Origin: DASPKM01 sp035628135
Lineage (GTDB): Bacteria; Bacteroidota; Bacteroidia; Chitinophagales; Chitinophagaceae
Assembly: GCA_035628135.1 (NCBI GenBank)
Contig: DASPKM010000010.1
Location: forward strand, 1,178,001 to 1,242,000
DNA: 64,000 bases
Direction: 5' to 3'
Below, in pieces: positions 16,498 to 25,262 of this stretch. The notes under the pieces are model-generated. The model searched no databases, was not told where the DNA came from, and saw only the letters and a list, made by a program, of their open reading frames with translations. The translations under genes were made by a program, and so were the position numbers. The stretch's first letter is position 1. Each line of letters starts with the position of its first letter.

Positions 16498-18213
16498 ATG
16501 AAACTGTATTTGCTTTTAGCTGCCTTGCTCCTTGCAGGCGTGCTGGGCTCCCTGCAATCCAAAAAACCAGCAAGGACCCACGAAGATTATTTCAAGAGCC
16601 GGCCGCCGGTATTTTGCGCGCCTTCGTTCGACCCAAATAAAATGAATGAAGGCAATGCGCCCCTGTTCAAAGGCCTCGGCAACCTGCATTACACGGTTAC
16701 CACTAATTCACCTAAAGCGCAACAATATTTCAACCAGGGACTAAAGCTCCTGTATGGTTTTAACCATGGCGAAGCAGGGCGCTCATTCAAAGCATCTATA
16801 AAAGCTGATTCAACCTGCGCCATGGCATATTGGGGACTGGGTATGGTACTCGCGCCTAACTACAACGCGGCACTTAACCCCAGCAGCCTGGCAGATATCA
16901 ACGAAGCTATGGACAAGGCTCTTCTACATAGCGCCAAGGCTTCTCCGAGGGAAAAGGCTTTGATACGCGCATTGTCAAAGCGTTTCCCGAGGGAGCCGGT
17001 GCAAGACATGTCACCTTACAACGCAGCCTACTCCGCTGCAATGAAGGAAGCATACCTGGCCTTTCCCAACGATCCCGAGATCGGGACGTTGTACGCAGAC
17101 GCGCTTATGAACGAACACCCCTGGAACCTTTGGTTAAAGGACGGCACTCCACAGCCATGGACAACCGAAATTGTGCACACGTTGGAAGCATTGCTCAGGA
17201 AATTTCCTGAACATCCCGGCGCCAATCACGCTTATATTCATGCGGTTGAGGCCTCAGCTCATCCGCAAAAAGGCCTTGCCTCCGCCCGCAGGCTGGAACA
17301 CCTGATGCCAGCTGCAGGCCACCTTGTACACATGCCCGCGCACATATACATACGCACCGGCCATTACCACCGCGGCGTGGTAACTACGGAACGGGCAGAG
17401 TCGGCAGACAGCAACTACGTTGTACAGTGCAAGGTGCAAGGCGCCTATCCCATGATGTACTACCCGCACAACATTCACTTCCTGGCCGCCTGCGCCTTTT
17501 TCGAAGGCAATAGTAAAAAAGCTATCGAAGCGGCCTGGCGCGTATCCGCCAAAGCCGACAGGAGGTACCTGCACGAAAACATCAGCGTACAGCATTTTTA
17601 TTCCATTCCATATTATGTAATGGTGCACATGGGCAAATGGGATGATATCATGGCCTTGCCCATGCCCGGCGAGTCCCTCAGATATCCCAGGGCCGTATGG
17701 CATTATGCAAGGGGTATGGCCCAGGTTGCGAAAGGCAACCTGCAAGCGGCTGCAAAGGAGTTGGAAGGCATTAAGCCGATTGCGGCCGATGAATCTTTAA
17801 AGACCATGCTCATTTGGGACATCAACAGCGCGGCCGACCTGGTACAAATAGCCTATAAAATATTAACAGCGGAAATAGCCGCGGCCCGGCAACAGTATGG
17901 CCAATCAATCTCTTTACTCAAAGAAGCCGTATATATCGAGGACAAACTCACTTACCAGGAGCCGCCCGATTGGTTTTTCTCGGTAAGGCATTCACTCGGC
18001 CATGTGCTGGTAAAGGCCGGCAGGTTTGCAGAAGCACAACAGGTGTATGAGCAGGACCTGCGCACTTACCCCGAGAATGGTTGGGCCCTCATGGGACTGT
18101 ACAACAGCCTGATCGGTCAACAAAAAACGGCCGAGGCCGAAGCCGTTCAAAAGCGCTTCAACACCGCCTGGCAGTATGCTGATATCAGCATCACTTCCAG
18201 CAGGATACAATAG
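16498..18213 (+). CDS. secreted tetratricopeptide-repeat protein
   Basis: 571 residues from ATG 16498, which begins a signal peptide (MKLYLLLAALLLAGVLGSL). TPR-like helical pairs are visible at about 75-140 (FNQGLKLLYGFNHGEAGRSF, MAYWGLGM), 430-520 and 515-565 (FAEAQQVYEQDLRTYPENGW). The middle contains conserved His-rich loops (HPGANHAYIHAVEAS, HMPAHIYIRTGHYH), suggestive of metal or haem binding but without a known motif. This long His-containing TPR type is widespread in Bacteroidota and uncharacterised as far as I know. A strong terminator follows 35 bases after the stop, so it is monocistronic. A TTG 28 codons upstream is not supported. Confidence 0.85.
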   Translation: MKLYLLLAALLLAGVLGSLQSKKPARTHEDYFKSRPPVFCAPSFDPNKMNEGNAPLFKGLGNLHYTVTTNSPKAQQYFNQGLKLLYGFNHGEAGRSFKASIKADSTCAMAYWGLGMVLAPNYNAALNPSSLADINEAMDKALLHSAKASPREKALIRALSKRFPREPVQDMSPYNAAYSAAMKEAYLAFPNDPEIGTLYADALMNEHPWNLWLKDGTPQPWTTEIVHTLEALLRKFPEHPGANHAYIHAVEASAHPQKGLASARRLEHLMPAAGHLVHMPAHIYIRTGHYHRGVVTTERAESADSNYVVQCKVQGAYPMMYYPHNIHFLAACAFFEGNSKKAIEAAWRVSAKADRRYLHENISVQHFYSIPYYVMVHMGKWDDIMALPMPGESLRYPRAVWHYARGMAQVAKGNLQAAAKELEGIKPIAADESLKTMLIWDINSAADLVQIAYKILTAEIAAARQQYGQSISLLKEAVYIEDKLTYQEPPDWFFSVRHSLGHVLVKAGRFAEAQQVYEQDLRTYPENGWALMGLYNSLIGQQKTAEAEAVQKRFNTAWQYADISITSSRIQ

Positions 18214-18248
18214 TTTTTTAGGGGATACTTATGGTTTTAGGATGTGTT

Positions 18249-18277
18249 GGCCTGCCTTTTCAAAGGCAGGCCTTTTT
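18249..18277 (+). terminator. rho-independent terminator of the TPR gene
   Basis: GGCCTGCCTTT (18249-18259) pairs with AAAGGCAGGCC (18262-18272) around a two-base loop and is followed by five T. The arm core is the same GCCTGCC seen in the dispersed palindromes at 31576 and 54837. Confidence 0.9.
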
Positions 18278-18395
18278 AAGCAACTGAAGTTTTGTTTTTT
18301 ACGTATGGTCAGGAAAATCAATTTGCCGGCGGGCGATTTTTAAGAAAATTTCCCGGTCGTGGTTACTTTTTTTCTTGCTGCGATTACAAATGCAC

Positions 18396-19109
18396 ATGAA
18401 AAAATGGTTAGCTACCCTCGGCATAATAGCATTGCTTGGATCTTTGAATGCCTGCAAGCACGAAGTTACCCAGCCCGGTACCGGTGGGGGCGGCAATGGT
18501 GGCGGAGGTGGTACCGATACCACTCCCCAGGTCACCTGCAGCCCTGATACGGTCTATTTTCAACAGGCCATATTGCCTATCTTGGTGTCCAATTGCGCTG
18601 TGCCCGGTTGCCACGATGCCACTTCGCACCAGGAGGGGTACGTGTTTACCAATTACCAGAACGTAATGAAAGTGGTAAAGCCCGGCCGTCCCAGGGACAG
18701 TGAGCTGTACGAAGTGATTACCGAGAACGACCCGGACGACCGCATGCCGCGCCCACCCCGCGCCCCCCTAACCTCGCAGCAGATTGCACTGATAGAAAAA
18801 TGGATAAGGCAGGGAGCAAAGGATAATTCATGTACCTCTGGCTGCGATACCAGCAACGTGCGGTTCGCAACTACCATACAGCCAATATTGCAAACCTATT
18901 GCATGGGGTGCCATAGCGGAACCAATGCATCGGGGGGTATTAGCTTCAGCACCTATGCAGGCGTAAAAACACAGATAGACAATGGCAAGCTTTGGGCCGC
19001 CATCAATCACACAGGCCCCAGGCCCATGCCGCTCGGAGGAAATAAATTGTCTGATTGTAATATCGACAAGTTCGGTATCTGGATCAGGAACGGAGCGCCT
19101 AATAATTAA
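18396..19109 (+). CDS. cytochrome-c-like lipoprotein with two Cys-His motifs
   Basis: 237 residues. The N-terminus (MKKWLATLGIIALLGSLNAC) is a lipoprotein signal with the Cys at 20, followed by a Gly-rich linker. Two similar domains follow, each of the planctomycete-cytochrome-C-like layout: (F/T)-x-x-x-I-x-P-I-L-x-x-x-C...CH and a distal RMPRPP/PMPLGG segment. In the second domain the haem motif is canonical (C-M-G-C-H). In the first it reads C-A-V-P-G-C-H, four rather than two residues between the cysteines. An ATG two codons upstream (18390) is an alternative start. It heads a five-gene operon with another Cys-His lipoprotein, an OB-fold protein, YceI and a DUF5777 barrel, spacers 5-50 bases. 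An electron-transfer or redox role at the outer envelope is likely. Whether haem is bound in domain one is uncertain. Confidence 0.82.
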   Translation: MKKWLATLGIIALLGSLNACKHEVTQPGTGGGGNGGGGGTDTTPQVTCSPDTVYFQQAILPILVSNCAVPGCHDATSHQEGYVFTNYQNVMKVVKPGRPRDSELYEVITENDPDDRMPRPPRAPLTSQQIALIEKWIRQGAKDNSCTSGCDTSNVRFATTIQPILQTYCMGCHSGTNASGGISFSTYAGVKTQIDNGKLWAAINHTGPRPMPLGGNKLSDCNIDKFGIWIRNGAPNN

Positions 19110-19114
19110 AACGT

Positions 19115-19474
19115 ATGATCAAAAAAACAATTTTCTTTTGCCTGGCTGTTGTTGCCCTGCTTGGTTCGTTCGGATGTTATTATGACAAGGAAGAGTTGCT
19201 GTATCCCGGCGGTTCCAACTGCAACGGTGCAGCCAATAAGTTCAGCCAGGTCAATCCAATCATACAATCAAAATGCGCATTCTCTTCTTCCTGCCATGCG
19301 GCAGGCAGCACCAACGTAGGTGGCGCATTAACCAGTTACGACCTTATAAAAGCAAAGGCCAGCACCATCAAATTACAGGTACAAACCGGCCTTATGCCAC
19401 AAACAGGTTCGCTTACCCCAACGGAACTGCAAAGCATAGTGTGCTGGGTAGAAGCCGGTGCCCCTAACAACTAA
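19115..19474 (+). CDS. small cytochrome-c-like lipoprotein with a widened Cys-His motif
   Basis: 119 residues. The lipoprotein signal ends in LGSFGC (Cys at 21). One domain follows that repeats the layout of the preceding protein (QVNPIIQSKCAFSSSCHAAG, then a distal GLMPQTGSLTP and a final GAPNN shared with it). The Cys-His motif is C-A-F-S-S-S-C-H, five residues between the cysteines, which is outside the normal CxxCH. It either binds haem in an unusual way or has lost haem and kept a disulphide. The gene starts five bases after the previous stop. Function unknown. Confidence 0.8.
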   Translation: MIKKTIFFCLAVVALLGSFGCYYDKEELLYPGGSNCNGAANKFSQVNPIIQSKCAFSSSCHAAGSTNVGGALTSYDLIKAKASTIKLQVQTGLMPQTGSLTPTELQSIVCWVEAGAPNN

Positions 19475-19497
19475 CGTAACAAGCAATCTTTAAAAGC

Positions 19498-19944
19498 ATG
19501 AGCAAAAAAGGGCGCATAATACTGGCCGTTATACTCGTGGCGGCAGCTGCGGGCGTATACGCGTGGAAAGAATTCAACCGCAAAAACAAAGACCTTACCA
19601 ACGTTAAGGCCGAACATACCGTGCAGGCGGCGGCATGGATAAACGAATTTATCGCCAACGATACCTCGGCCAATGCAAAATACCTCGGCAAAGTGGTGTC
19701 GGTACAAGGCCTGGTAAAGCAGGTTGAAAAAGATGAAGAAGGAAAGTATACAGTAGTGCTGGGCGACACGGCAGACATGTCGTCGGTGCGTTGTTCCATG
19801 GACAGTGTGCACGCTCACAATGCAACCTCATTAACCAGGGGCCAATCTGTAAATATAAAGGGTATTTATATCGATTTTAATAAGGATGATATGGGCCTTG
19901 GCTCCGATGTAAAGATGAACCGCTGTGTCATCGTAAAAAATTAA
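19498..19944 (+). CDS. membrane-anchored OB-fold protein (tRNA_anti-like family)
   Basis: 148 residues. One N-terminal membrane helix (about 5-22: GRIILAVILVAAAAGVYAW) is followed by an exported domain. That domain reads as an OB fold: AAAWINEFIANDTSANAKYL, GKVVSVQGLVKQVEKD, YTVVLGDT, GQSVNIKGIYIDF. This pattern is the tRNA_anti-like OB family common in Bacteroidota envelope operons. Nucleic-acid binding is unlikely outside the cytosol, so the ligand is unknown. It is the third gene of the redox-like operon. Confidence 0.82.
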   Translation: MSKKGRIILAVILVAAAAGVYAWKEFNRKNKDLTNVKAEHTVQAAAWINEFIANDTSANAKYLGKVVSVQGLVKQVEKDEEGKYTVVLGDTADMSSVRCSMDSVHAHNATSLTRGQSVNIKGIYIDFNKDDMGLGSDVKMNRCVIVKN

Positions 19945-19994
19945 CAACAAACAATAACAACTATAGCTCAAATCTGTACGTAAAAAAATAAACT

Positions 19995-20540
19995 ATGAAG
20001 AAAAGTATCATGCTCGCGTTAGGTCTTGTGGCTACCCTTGGTGTATTTGCTCAGGACAGGTATTTTACCAAAACAGGAAAAGTGTCCTTCTTTTCAAAAG
20101 CAACCCTGGAAAATATAGAAGCGCATAACAGGTCAGTCACCGCCGTGCTGGATACAAAAAGCGGCGCGCTGCAGTTCTCTGTTCCTGTAAAGGGATTTGA
20201 GTTCGATAAGGCCCTCATGCAGGAGCACTTCAACGAAAACTACATGGAGTCAACCAAATTTCCCAAGGCTGAATTCAAAGGGCAGATCGTGAACAATGGC
20301 GATGTGGATTATACAAAAGAAGGCAGCTACAATGTAAAGGTCAAAGGCAAGCTTACCGTTCATGGCGAAACAAAAGATGTTGAAACAGACGGGAAGGTTA
20401 CCATTAAAGGCGGCAAGGTTCAGGCAGAATCAGACTTCAACGTAGCGCTGGCTGATTACAAAATAAAGAACGATAAGCTGCAAAATATATCCAATACTAT
20501 CAGGGTGTCGGTAAATTGCACGCTGGAACCCCTGAAGTAA
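19995..20540 (+). CDS. YceI-family periplasmic lipid-binding protein
   Basis: 181 residues. A signal peptide (about 1-19, ending GVFAQ) is followed by a YceI lipocalin-like barrel: FTKTGKVSFFSKATLENIEA, SGALQFSVPVKGFEF, HFNENYMESTKFPKAEFKG and KLTVHGETKDVETDGKV. YceI proteins bind isoprenoid-type lipids such as polyprenyl or quinone-like molecules. Its place between the OB-fold gene and the DUF5777 barrel suggests a quinone or lipid carrier for the operon's redox proteins; this is inference. Confidence 0.9.
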   Translation: MKKSIMLALGLVATLGVFAQDRYFTKTGKVSFFSKATLENIEAHNRSVTAVLDTKSGALQFSVPVKGFEFDKALMQEHFNENYMESTKFPKAEFKGQIVNNGDVDYTKEGSYNVKVKGKLTVHGETKDVETDGKVTIKGGKVQAESDFNVALADYKIKNDKLQNISNTIRVSVNCTLEPLK

Positions 20541-20568
20541 AGGGTAACAAGATTAAACGAACCAACAA

Positions 20569-21462
20569 ATGAAAAAATTCGCACTGGCTCTTTACATGGT
20601 AATGGCCGCTGTTGCTGTACACGCGCAAGACGAGGACCTGTTGAAATTGGTAAACGATGATACAACGGCTAAGAAAGAATACGTAAACAATGCCTTCAAA
20701 TCATCGCGTGTTATCAATGGCCATTCGATGGAAATGATAGCCAAGGGCAATATGGATTTTCGTATCCTTCACCGCTTTGGTTTGATAAATAGCGGGGCCA
20801 AGAATTTTTTCGGGTTAGACCAGGCCAGCATGCGCATGGGGTTCGATTTTGGATTGAGCACCAACCTCACCGTTGGCGTGGGCCGCAGCACGTTGGATAA
20901 AGAGCTGGATGGCTTCGTTAAATGGCGCCTCATCCGCCAATCGACCGGGCCGCGTTCCTCGCCGGTTTCATTGGTGCTGGTAAACGGCATTACCGTAAAT
21001 ACGCTGCCCTGGACCGATCCTAACCGCGACAATAAATTCTCCTCGCGCCTGGGCTTTTACCATCAGTTGATCGTTGGCCGTAAGTTCAGCGAGGCCTTCA
21101 GCCTGCAATTAAGTCCTACCATGGTGCACCGCAACCTGGTGCCCCTTGCCAATGATGAAAACGATGCATTTGCACTTGGCATCGGCAGCAGGTTGAAGCT
21201 TAGCCGCAGGATTGCGCTGGTAGCTGATTACCATTATATCATTTCCGGGCTCGATAAGGACATTTACCATAGTCCCCTGTCATTGGGCGTTGACATCGAA
21301 ACAGGAGGGCACGTATTTCAACTGCACTTCAGCAATGCGGAAGGCATGAATGAAAAAGCGTTTATTACCAACACGGTCGATAGGTGGGGCGATGTGCGGT
21401 TTGGATTTAACCTCTCCCGCATGTTCGTTATCAAAAAACCCAAGGTAAAACCCACAGAATAA
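20569..21462 (+). CDS. DUF5777-family outer-membrane beta-barrel protein
   Basis: 297 residues. A signal peptide (about 1-19, ending VHAQ) leads to a short linker and then alternating amphipathic strands typical of an outer-membrane barrel (MRMGFDFGLSTNLTVGVGRS, GFYHQLIVGRKFSEAFSLQL, DVRFGFNLSRMF). The conserved FKSSRVINGHSMEMIAKGNM and LDFRILHRFG segments are how I know the DUF5777 family. It is the last gene of the operon, 28 bases after YceI. Role unknown; the operon may move lipid or electrons across the envelope. Confidence 0.85.
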   Translation: MKKFALALYMVMAAVAVHAQDEDLLKLVNDDTTAKKEYVNNAFKSSRVINGHSMEMIAKGNMDFRILHRFGLINSGAKNFFGLDQASMRMGFDFGLSTNLTVGVGRSTLDKELDGFVKWRLIRQSTGPRSSPVSLVLVNGITVNTLPWTDPNRDNKFSSRLGFYHQLIVGRKFSEAFSLQLSPTMVHRNLVPLANDENDAFALGIGSRLKLSRRIALVADYHYIISGLDKDIYHSPLSLGVDIETGGHVFQLHFSNAEGMNEKAFITNTVDRWGDVRFGFNLSRMFVIKKPKVKPTE

Positions 21463-21489
21463 GTATAACCACGGTTGGTTATTAATTAC

Positions 21490-21551
21490 TGATTATTTAT
21501 TATTGATTATTGGTGACTGAGGGAATAGGAATAATCAATAATCAATAATCA
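21490..21551. repeat. heptamer-built inverted repeat (element 1)
   Basis: The left arm (21490-21511) is TGATTAT/TTATTAT/TGATTAT plus T. The right arm (21530-21551) is AATAATC three times plus A. The arms are complementary at 21 of 22 positions around an 18-base loop. The element ends eight bases before the next start codon. Confidence 0.85.
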
Positions 21552-21559
21552 ATTGCAGA

Positions 21560-21847
21560 GTGGATTACCGTATCAAAGAACGCTCCTGGATTGCACGCAT
21601 AGCTGCATGGAAATTATCTTACAAACGCCTGGCCATTGTAATGGGCAGCACCATTCACCTGCACAATGCCACCAAAGATGAATTCCTGGCCAATACCCGC
21701 TGGGTAAAGCACGAGCTTTGCCATGTGCGGCAATTCCGCCGCTACGGCTTTATCAGGTTTTTGGTATTATACCTGTGGGAGAGCATGCGCAAAGGTTATT
21801 ACATGAACAAATACGAGGTAGAAGCGCGGCGGGCAGAGTCGCAATAG
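21560..21847 (+). CDS. minimal HExxH protein, DUF4157-like
   Basis: 95 residues, start GTG at 21560. The core is H-E-L-C-H (about residues 51-55) followed by VRQF. A distal Glu in NKYEVEARRAE (about 83-90) would complete a gluzincin zinc site (H, H, E). The preceding STIHLHNATKDEFL is also typical of DUF4157-type domains. At 95 residues it is barely larger than the motif, and it lacks a signal peptide. It may be a small peptidase or a zinc-binding relic of one. It is convergent with birA, one base between stops. Confidence 0.7.
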   Translation: MDYRIKERSWIARIAAWKLSYKRLAIVMGSTIHLHNATKDEFLANTRWVKHELCHVRQFRRYGFIRFLVLYLWESMRKGYYMNKYEVEARRAESQ

Positions 21848-21848
21848 C

Positions 21849-22604
21849 TCACAGCAACCATTCCACTTCTCCAAACTCAAATTGCCGCTCTATCGCATCC
21901 TGCGTTATCAATTGTCCAAGCGCGGTAACGCCCTGTATGGTGGTTTGAAAAACGATGTTGTCTTTTTTCAGCCGCACCGTTTCATCCAGTTTATACAGTA
22001 CATGGTTGTAGTCTTCCATCAATACCGGGTTGTTTGATGCAAACTGCGCATAACGGTGGGTCAGCCGCTCACAAAGCTCTTTGGCCAATGCAATCAGTTC
22101 GTAATGCCGCCCGGTTACCTGCTTTAATGAAACGGGGTTGGGCAGGTGCGCAGGAAAGCTTTCCTGGTTAATGTTCAAACCCATGCCCGCCACAGCAAAT
22201 TGCCATTCATTAGCCCGGTATATATTTTCAATTAATATTCCCCCTGCCTTTCTGTCACGCCAGTAAATATCATTTGGCCATTTAATGCTCACATCACCTT
22301 TGCAGTAATCGTTAAAAAAATCGTAACAGGCCAGGGCCGTGGCGGCCACCAGCAAAAAGGGCCGGGTAATGTTGGGTCCCCCGGGTTCCATAACGCAGCT
22401 CATGGTTATGTTTTGTCCGGCTTCCGTGGCCCAGCTTTTATTGCGTTGTCCCTTGCCGGCTGTTTGGTGGTGGGCAAACCAGGTGGCCCCGTGCTTTGCC
22501 AAACCTTCATGGGCGCGGGCCATGGCATAGTTGTTGGTGCTGTCAATAGTGAATAATTCTATAAACGGCTCGCCTATGCGACCGTTATAGGAGGGATGTG
22601 ACAA
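21849..22604 (-). CDS. birA: biotin--[acetyl-CoA-carboxylase] ligase
   Basis: 251 residues if started at TTG 22604. Attaches biotin to the carboxyl carrier protein. Visible motifs: FTIDSTNNYAM, the biotin-binding loop TAGKGQRNKSW (family GRGRxxRxW-like), MSCVMEP, KWPNDIYWRDRKAGGILIE and GMGLNIN. There is no N-terminal DNA-binding domain, so this is the enzyme-only form. The frame is open to 22658, but a TAnnTTTG -7 box at 22622-22629 places the transcript start near 22616, downstream of that ATG; the TTG is the first usable start after it. It diverges from rsfS. Confidence 0.9.
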   Translation of the reverse strand: MSHPSYNGRIGEPFIELFTIDSTNNYAMARAHEGLAKHGATWFAHHQTAGKGQRNKSWATEAGQNITMSCVMEPGGPNITRPFLLVAATALACYDFFNDYCKGDVSIKWPNDIYWRDRKAGGILIENIYRANEWQFAVAGMGLNINQESFPAHLPNPVSLKQVTGRHYELIALAKELCERLTHRYAQFASNNPVLMEDYNHVLYKLDETVRLKKDNIVFQTTIQGVTALGQLITQDAIERQFEFGEVEWLL

Positions 22605-22621
22605 AAGATTACTATTTTTGA

Positions 22622-22629
22622 CAAAGATA
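22622..22629 (-). promoter_or_regulatory. -7 promoter box of birA
   Basis: The minus strand reads TATCTTTG, an exact match to the Bacteroidota -7 consensus TAnnTTTG. A TATTG 17 bases upstream could serve as a -33 element. It decides the birA start. Confidence 0.6.
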
Positions 22630-22734
22630 GTCCTAACCAAAAATGACAATAACAACAACCCGCCACCAACCTATCTGCATTCACAAGATTTAATTAATCA
22701 CTAAAAAAAGCATTGATTATTGGAACAATTGACC

Positions 22735-23121
22735 ATGTTAGCTACCCGTAAACGTTCAGGTGCAGGAAGGTTAACGAAGAATTCAAAGATTTTCAAAGCA
22801 ATTATCCACGCCATCCAGGAGAAAAAAGGTAAAGATATAGTGTCCCTGGACTTGCGTAAGATACCCGAAGCCGTAGCTGATTTTTTTATAATCTGTGGAG
22901 CCGGAAGTAATACGCAGGTAAAGGCCATCGCCGATTTTGTTCAGGAACACGTGGGGAAGGTATGCGAAGAGCGGCCTTATAAGCATGAAGGCACGCAAGC
23001 CCTGCAGTGGGTACTAATAGATTATGTGAACATTGTAGTACACATCATGCTTCCCGAACCCAGGAAGTTCTACAAGTTGGAGGAAATGTGGAGCGATGCC
23101 CCGCAGGAAGAACACGAATAG
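22735..23121 (+). CDS. rsfS: ribosome silencing factor RsfS
   Basis: 128 residues from ATG 22735 (a TTG five codons earlier is possible). RsfS binds ribosomal protein L14 and blocks subunit joining under nutrient limitation. The family core is present: AIQEKKGKDIVSLDLRKI, ADFFIICGAGSNTQVKAIAD and the C-terminal WVLIDYVNIVVHIMLPEPRKFYKLEEMW with the conserved WVLIDY-x-x-VVH. The gene lies 64 bases upstream of ftsH; linkage of these two is common in Bacteroidota. Confidence 0.93.
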   Translation: MLATRKRSGAGRLTKNSKIFKAIIHAIQEKKGKDIVSLDLRKIPEAVADFFIICGAGSNTQVKAIADFVQEHVGKVCEERPYKHEGTQALQWVLIDYVNIVVHIMLPEPRKFYKLEEMWSDAPQEEHE

Positions 23122-23185
23122 AACTTGGAATGAACTTTTTGACGTAGATTTTATTATTTACATAAATCCTAGGAGACAAGTACAA

Positions 23186-25261
23186 ATGCCACAGGATGAT
23201 CTGAAACAGAATGATAATTTTTCCCGCTATCGCAAAAGAGAAAGGGGAGACGATACCGAACCAGGCCGCCGCGGACCCCGGTTCAACATATATTGGGTAT
23301 GGGGAATTATTGCTGCCATATTGGTCAGCATCAATATATTCAGTCCTTTTTCATCAGACGCCAAGAAAATTTCCTTCAAGGAATTCCGGGAAATGCTGAC
23401 GAGCCAGGACGTTGAGAAGATTACAGTTATCAACAACAAGAATATCGTAAGGGTAACCCTCAAGCCCGGAGCCGTCAATAAGCCCGAGTACCGCGACAAG
23501 CTTTCGAAAGGCTGGCCCTCGGTTGCAAAGGACGGCCCTCATTTCCAGTTTAATATCGAAAAACCGGAAGTGTTCAACGATGAGCTGCAACGCTTTTACG
23601 ACGCCAATCCCCTGGTGCCGCAGGTTGAAAAATTTGTCGACAACGAGGGCGAATGGTTTGCCCCGGTCCTCAATTTCCTGCTGCCCCTGCTGATCATAGT
23701 CCTTATCTGGATCATGCTCATGCGTAAAATGGGCGGTGGCGCAGGCGGAAGCGGCGGCCCCGGCGGCATCTTCAACATCGGCAAATCAAGGGCTACCCTG
23801 TTCGATAAGGGTACCAAGGTGAACATCACCTTTAACGACGTTGCCGGTTTGGACGAAGCCAAGGTGGAAGTAATGGAGATTGTAGACTTCCTGAAAAATC
23901 CCAAAAAATATACAGCGCTCGGTGGTAAAATACCCAAAGGCGCCTTGCTGGTAGGTCCTCCCGGAACAGGTAAGACCCTGCTGGCCAAGGCAATGGCCGG
24001 AGAGGCGCAGGTACCCTTCTTCAGCATGAGCGGTTCCGATTTCGTGGAACTGTTCGTGGGTGTGGGCGCCAGCCGCGTTCGCGACCTGTTTAAGCAGGCC
24101 CGTGAAAAAGCACCCTGTATCATTTTTATTGATGAGATCGATGCTATCGGCCGTGCCCGCGGTAAGAATGCGATCATGAGCAACGATGAGCGAGAAAGCA
24201 CCCTCAACCAATTGCTGGTGGAAATGGACGGGTTCAGCGGCGAAAGTGGCATCATTGTACTGGCCGCCACCAACAGGCCCGACGTATTGGATACCGCGCT
24301 GCTGCGCCCAGGCCGCTTCGACCGGCAGATATCCATAGATAAGCCTGATATGAAGGGCCGGGAAGCGATCTTCAAAGTGCACCTGAAACCCATCAAAATA
24401 TCAGATAGAGTAGACATTCATAAGCTCGCCGAGCAAACACCCGGCTTTGCCGGAGCAGATATTGCCAACGTTTGTAACGAGGCCGCCCTGATTGCCGCAA
24501 GAAAGGGTAAGGCGGGTGTTGAAATGGAAGACTTCCAGGACGCTATCGACAGGGTCATCGGTGGATTGGAAAAGAAAAGCAAGATCATTTCACCAGATGA
24601 AAAACGCATCATTGCTTACCATGAAGCCGGCCACGCAATATGCGGATGGTACCTGGAGCATGCATATCCCTTGCTGAAAGTAACCATCGTTCCGCGCGGT
24701 GTTGCAGCCCTCGGTTATGCGCAATACACACCGAAAGAGCAGTACCTGTATAATACGGACCAACTGTTCGACCAGATCTGTATGACATTGGGTGGAAGGG
24801 CCAGCGAGGATATTTTCTTCAAGAAAATATCTACCGGTGCGCAAAACGACCTGCAGCAGATCACGCGCATGGCCTATGCGATGGTAACCGTGTACGGTAT
24901 GAACGAAAAAGTAGGCAACGTAAGCTTTTACGATCCTTCGGCAGAGCAATCGTTCACCAAGCCATATTCAGAGGAAACCTCCAAGATGATCGATGAAGAA
25001 GTGCGTAAGCTGATCGATGCTGCATTCCAGCGCACCAAGCAGTTGCTGATGGAAAAGAAAGATAAAGTGGAGAAGCTGGCCGAAGCCCTGCTGGATAAAG
25101 AGGTTTTGTTCCAGAGCGATGTGGAGCGGCTGATCGGCAAACGTCCATACGAAGAAAAGAAACCTGCAGACGTTGTGCACGATACGCCGCACCCGCACCC
25201 GTTAGACAATGGTTCAGGCACCTTGCATCCCGCACCGGATGAGCAGGTGAAACCGGTATAA
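23186..25261 (+). CDS. ftsH: ATP-dependent zinc metalloprotease FtsH
   Basis: 691 residues from ATG 23186, preceded by AGGAGA at 23171, a better Shine-Dalgarno sequence than most genes here have. An ATG 30 codons upstream overlaps rsfS and adds no conserved sequence. Membrane-bound quality-control protease: two membrane helices (about 33-55 and 158-180), the AAA+ domain with Walker A GPPGTGKT (257-264), Walker B IIFIDEID and the second region of homology TNRPDVLDTALLRPGRFDRQ. The peptidase motif H479-E480-AG-H483 follows. A Gly-rich linker (GGGAGGSGGPGG) follows the second helix, and the tail is His/Pro-rich. Length is normal. Confidence 0.97.
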   Translation: MPQDDLKQNDNFSRYRKRERGDDTEPGRRGPRFNIYWVWGIIAAILVSINIFSPFSSDAKKISFKEFREMLTSQDVEKITVINNKNIVRVTLKPGAVNKPEYRDKLSKGWPSVAKDGPHFQFNIEKPEVFNDELQRFYDANPLVPQVEKFVDNEGEWFAPVLNFLLPLLIIVLIWIMLMRKMGGGAGGSGGPGGIFNIGKSRATLFDKGTKVNITFNDVAGLDEAKVEVMEIVDFLKNPKKYTALGGKIPKGALLVGPPGTGKTLLAKAMAGEAQVPFFSMSGSDFVELFVGVGASRVRDLFKQAREKAPCIIFIDEIDAIGRARGKNAIMSNDERESTLNQLLVEMDGFSGESGIIVLAATNRPDVLDTALLRPGRFDRQISIDKPDMKGREAIFKVHLKPIKISDRVDIHKLAEQTPGFAGADIANVCNEAALIAARKGKAGVEMEDFQDAIDRVIGGLEKKSKIISPDEKRIIAYHEAGHAICGWYLEHAYPLLKVTIVPRGVAALGYAQYTPKEQYLYNTDQLFDQICMTLGGRASEDIFFKKISTGAQNDLQQITRMAYAMVTVYGMNEKVGNVSFYDPSAEQSFTKPYSEETSKMIDEEVRKLIDAAFQRTKQLLMEKKDKVEKLAEALLDKEVLFQSDVERLIGKRPYEEKKPADVVHDTPHPHPLDNGSGTLHPAPDEQVKPV

Positions 25262-25262
25262 A

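Noticed and set aside
19995..21462. a quinone-synthesis operon
   Set aside because: YceI can bind isoprenoids, but no biosynthetic enzyme is present; only an envelope role is supportable.
22659..22719. birA start beyond 22604 into this spacer
   Set aside because: The promoter box at 22622-22629 would place the transcript start after any such codon, and the extra residues are not conserved-looking.
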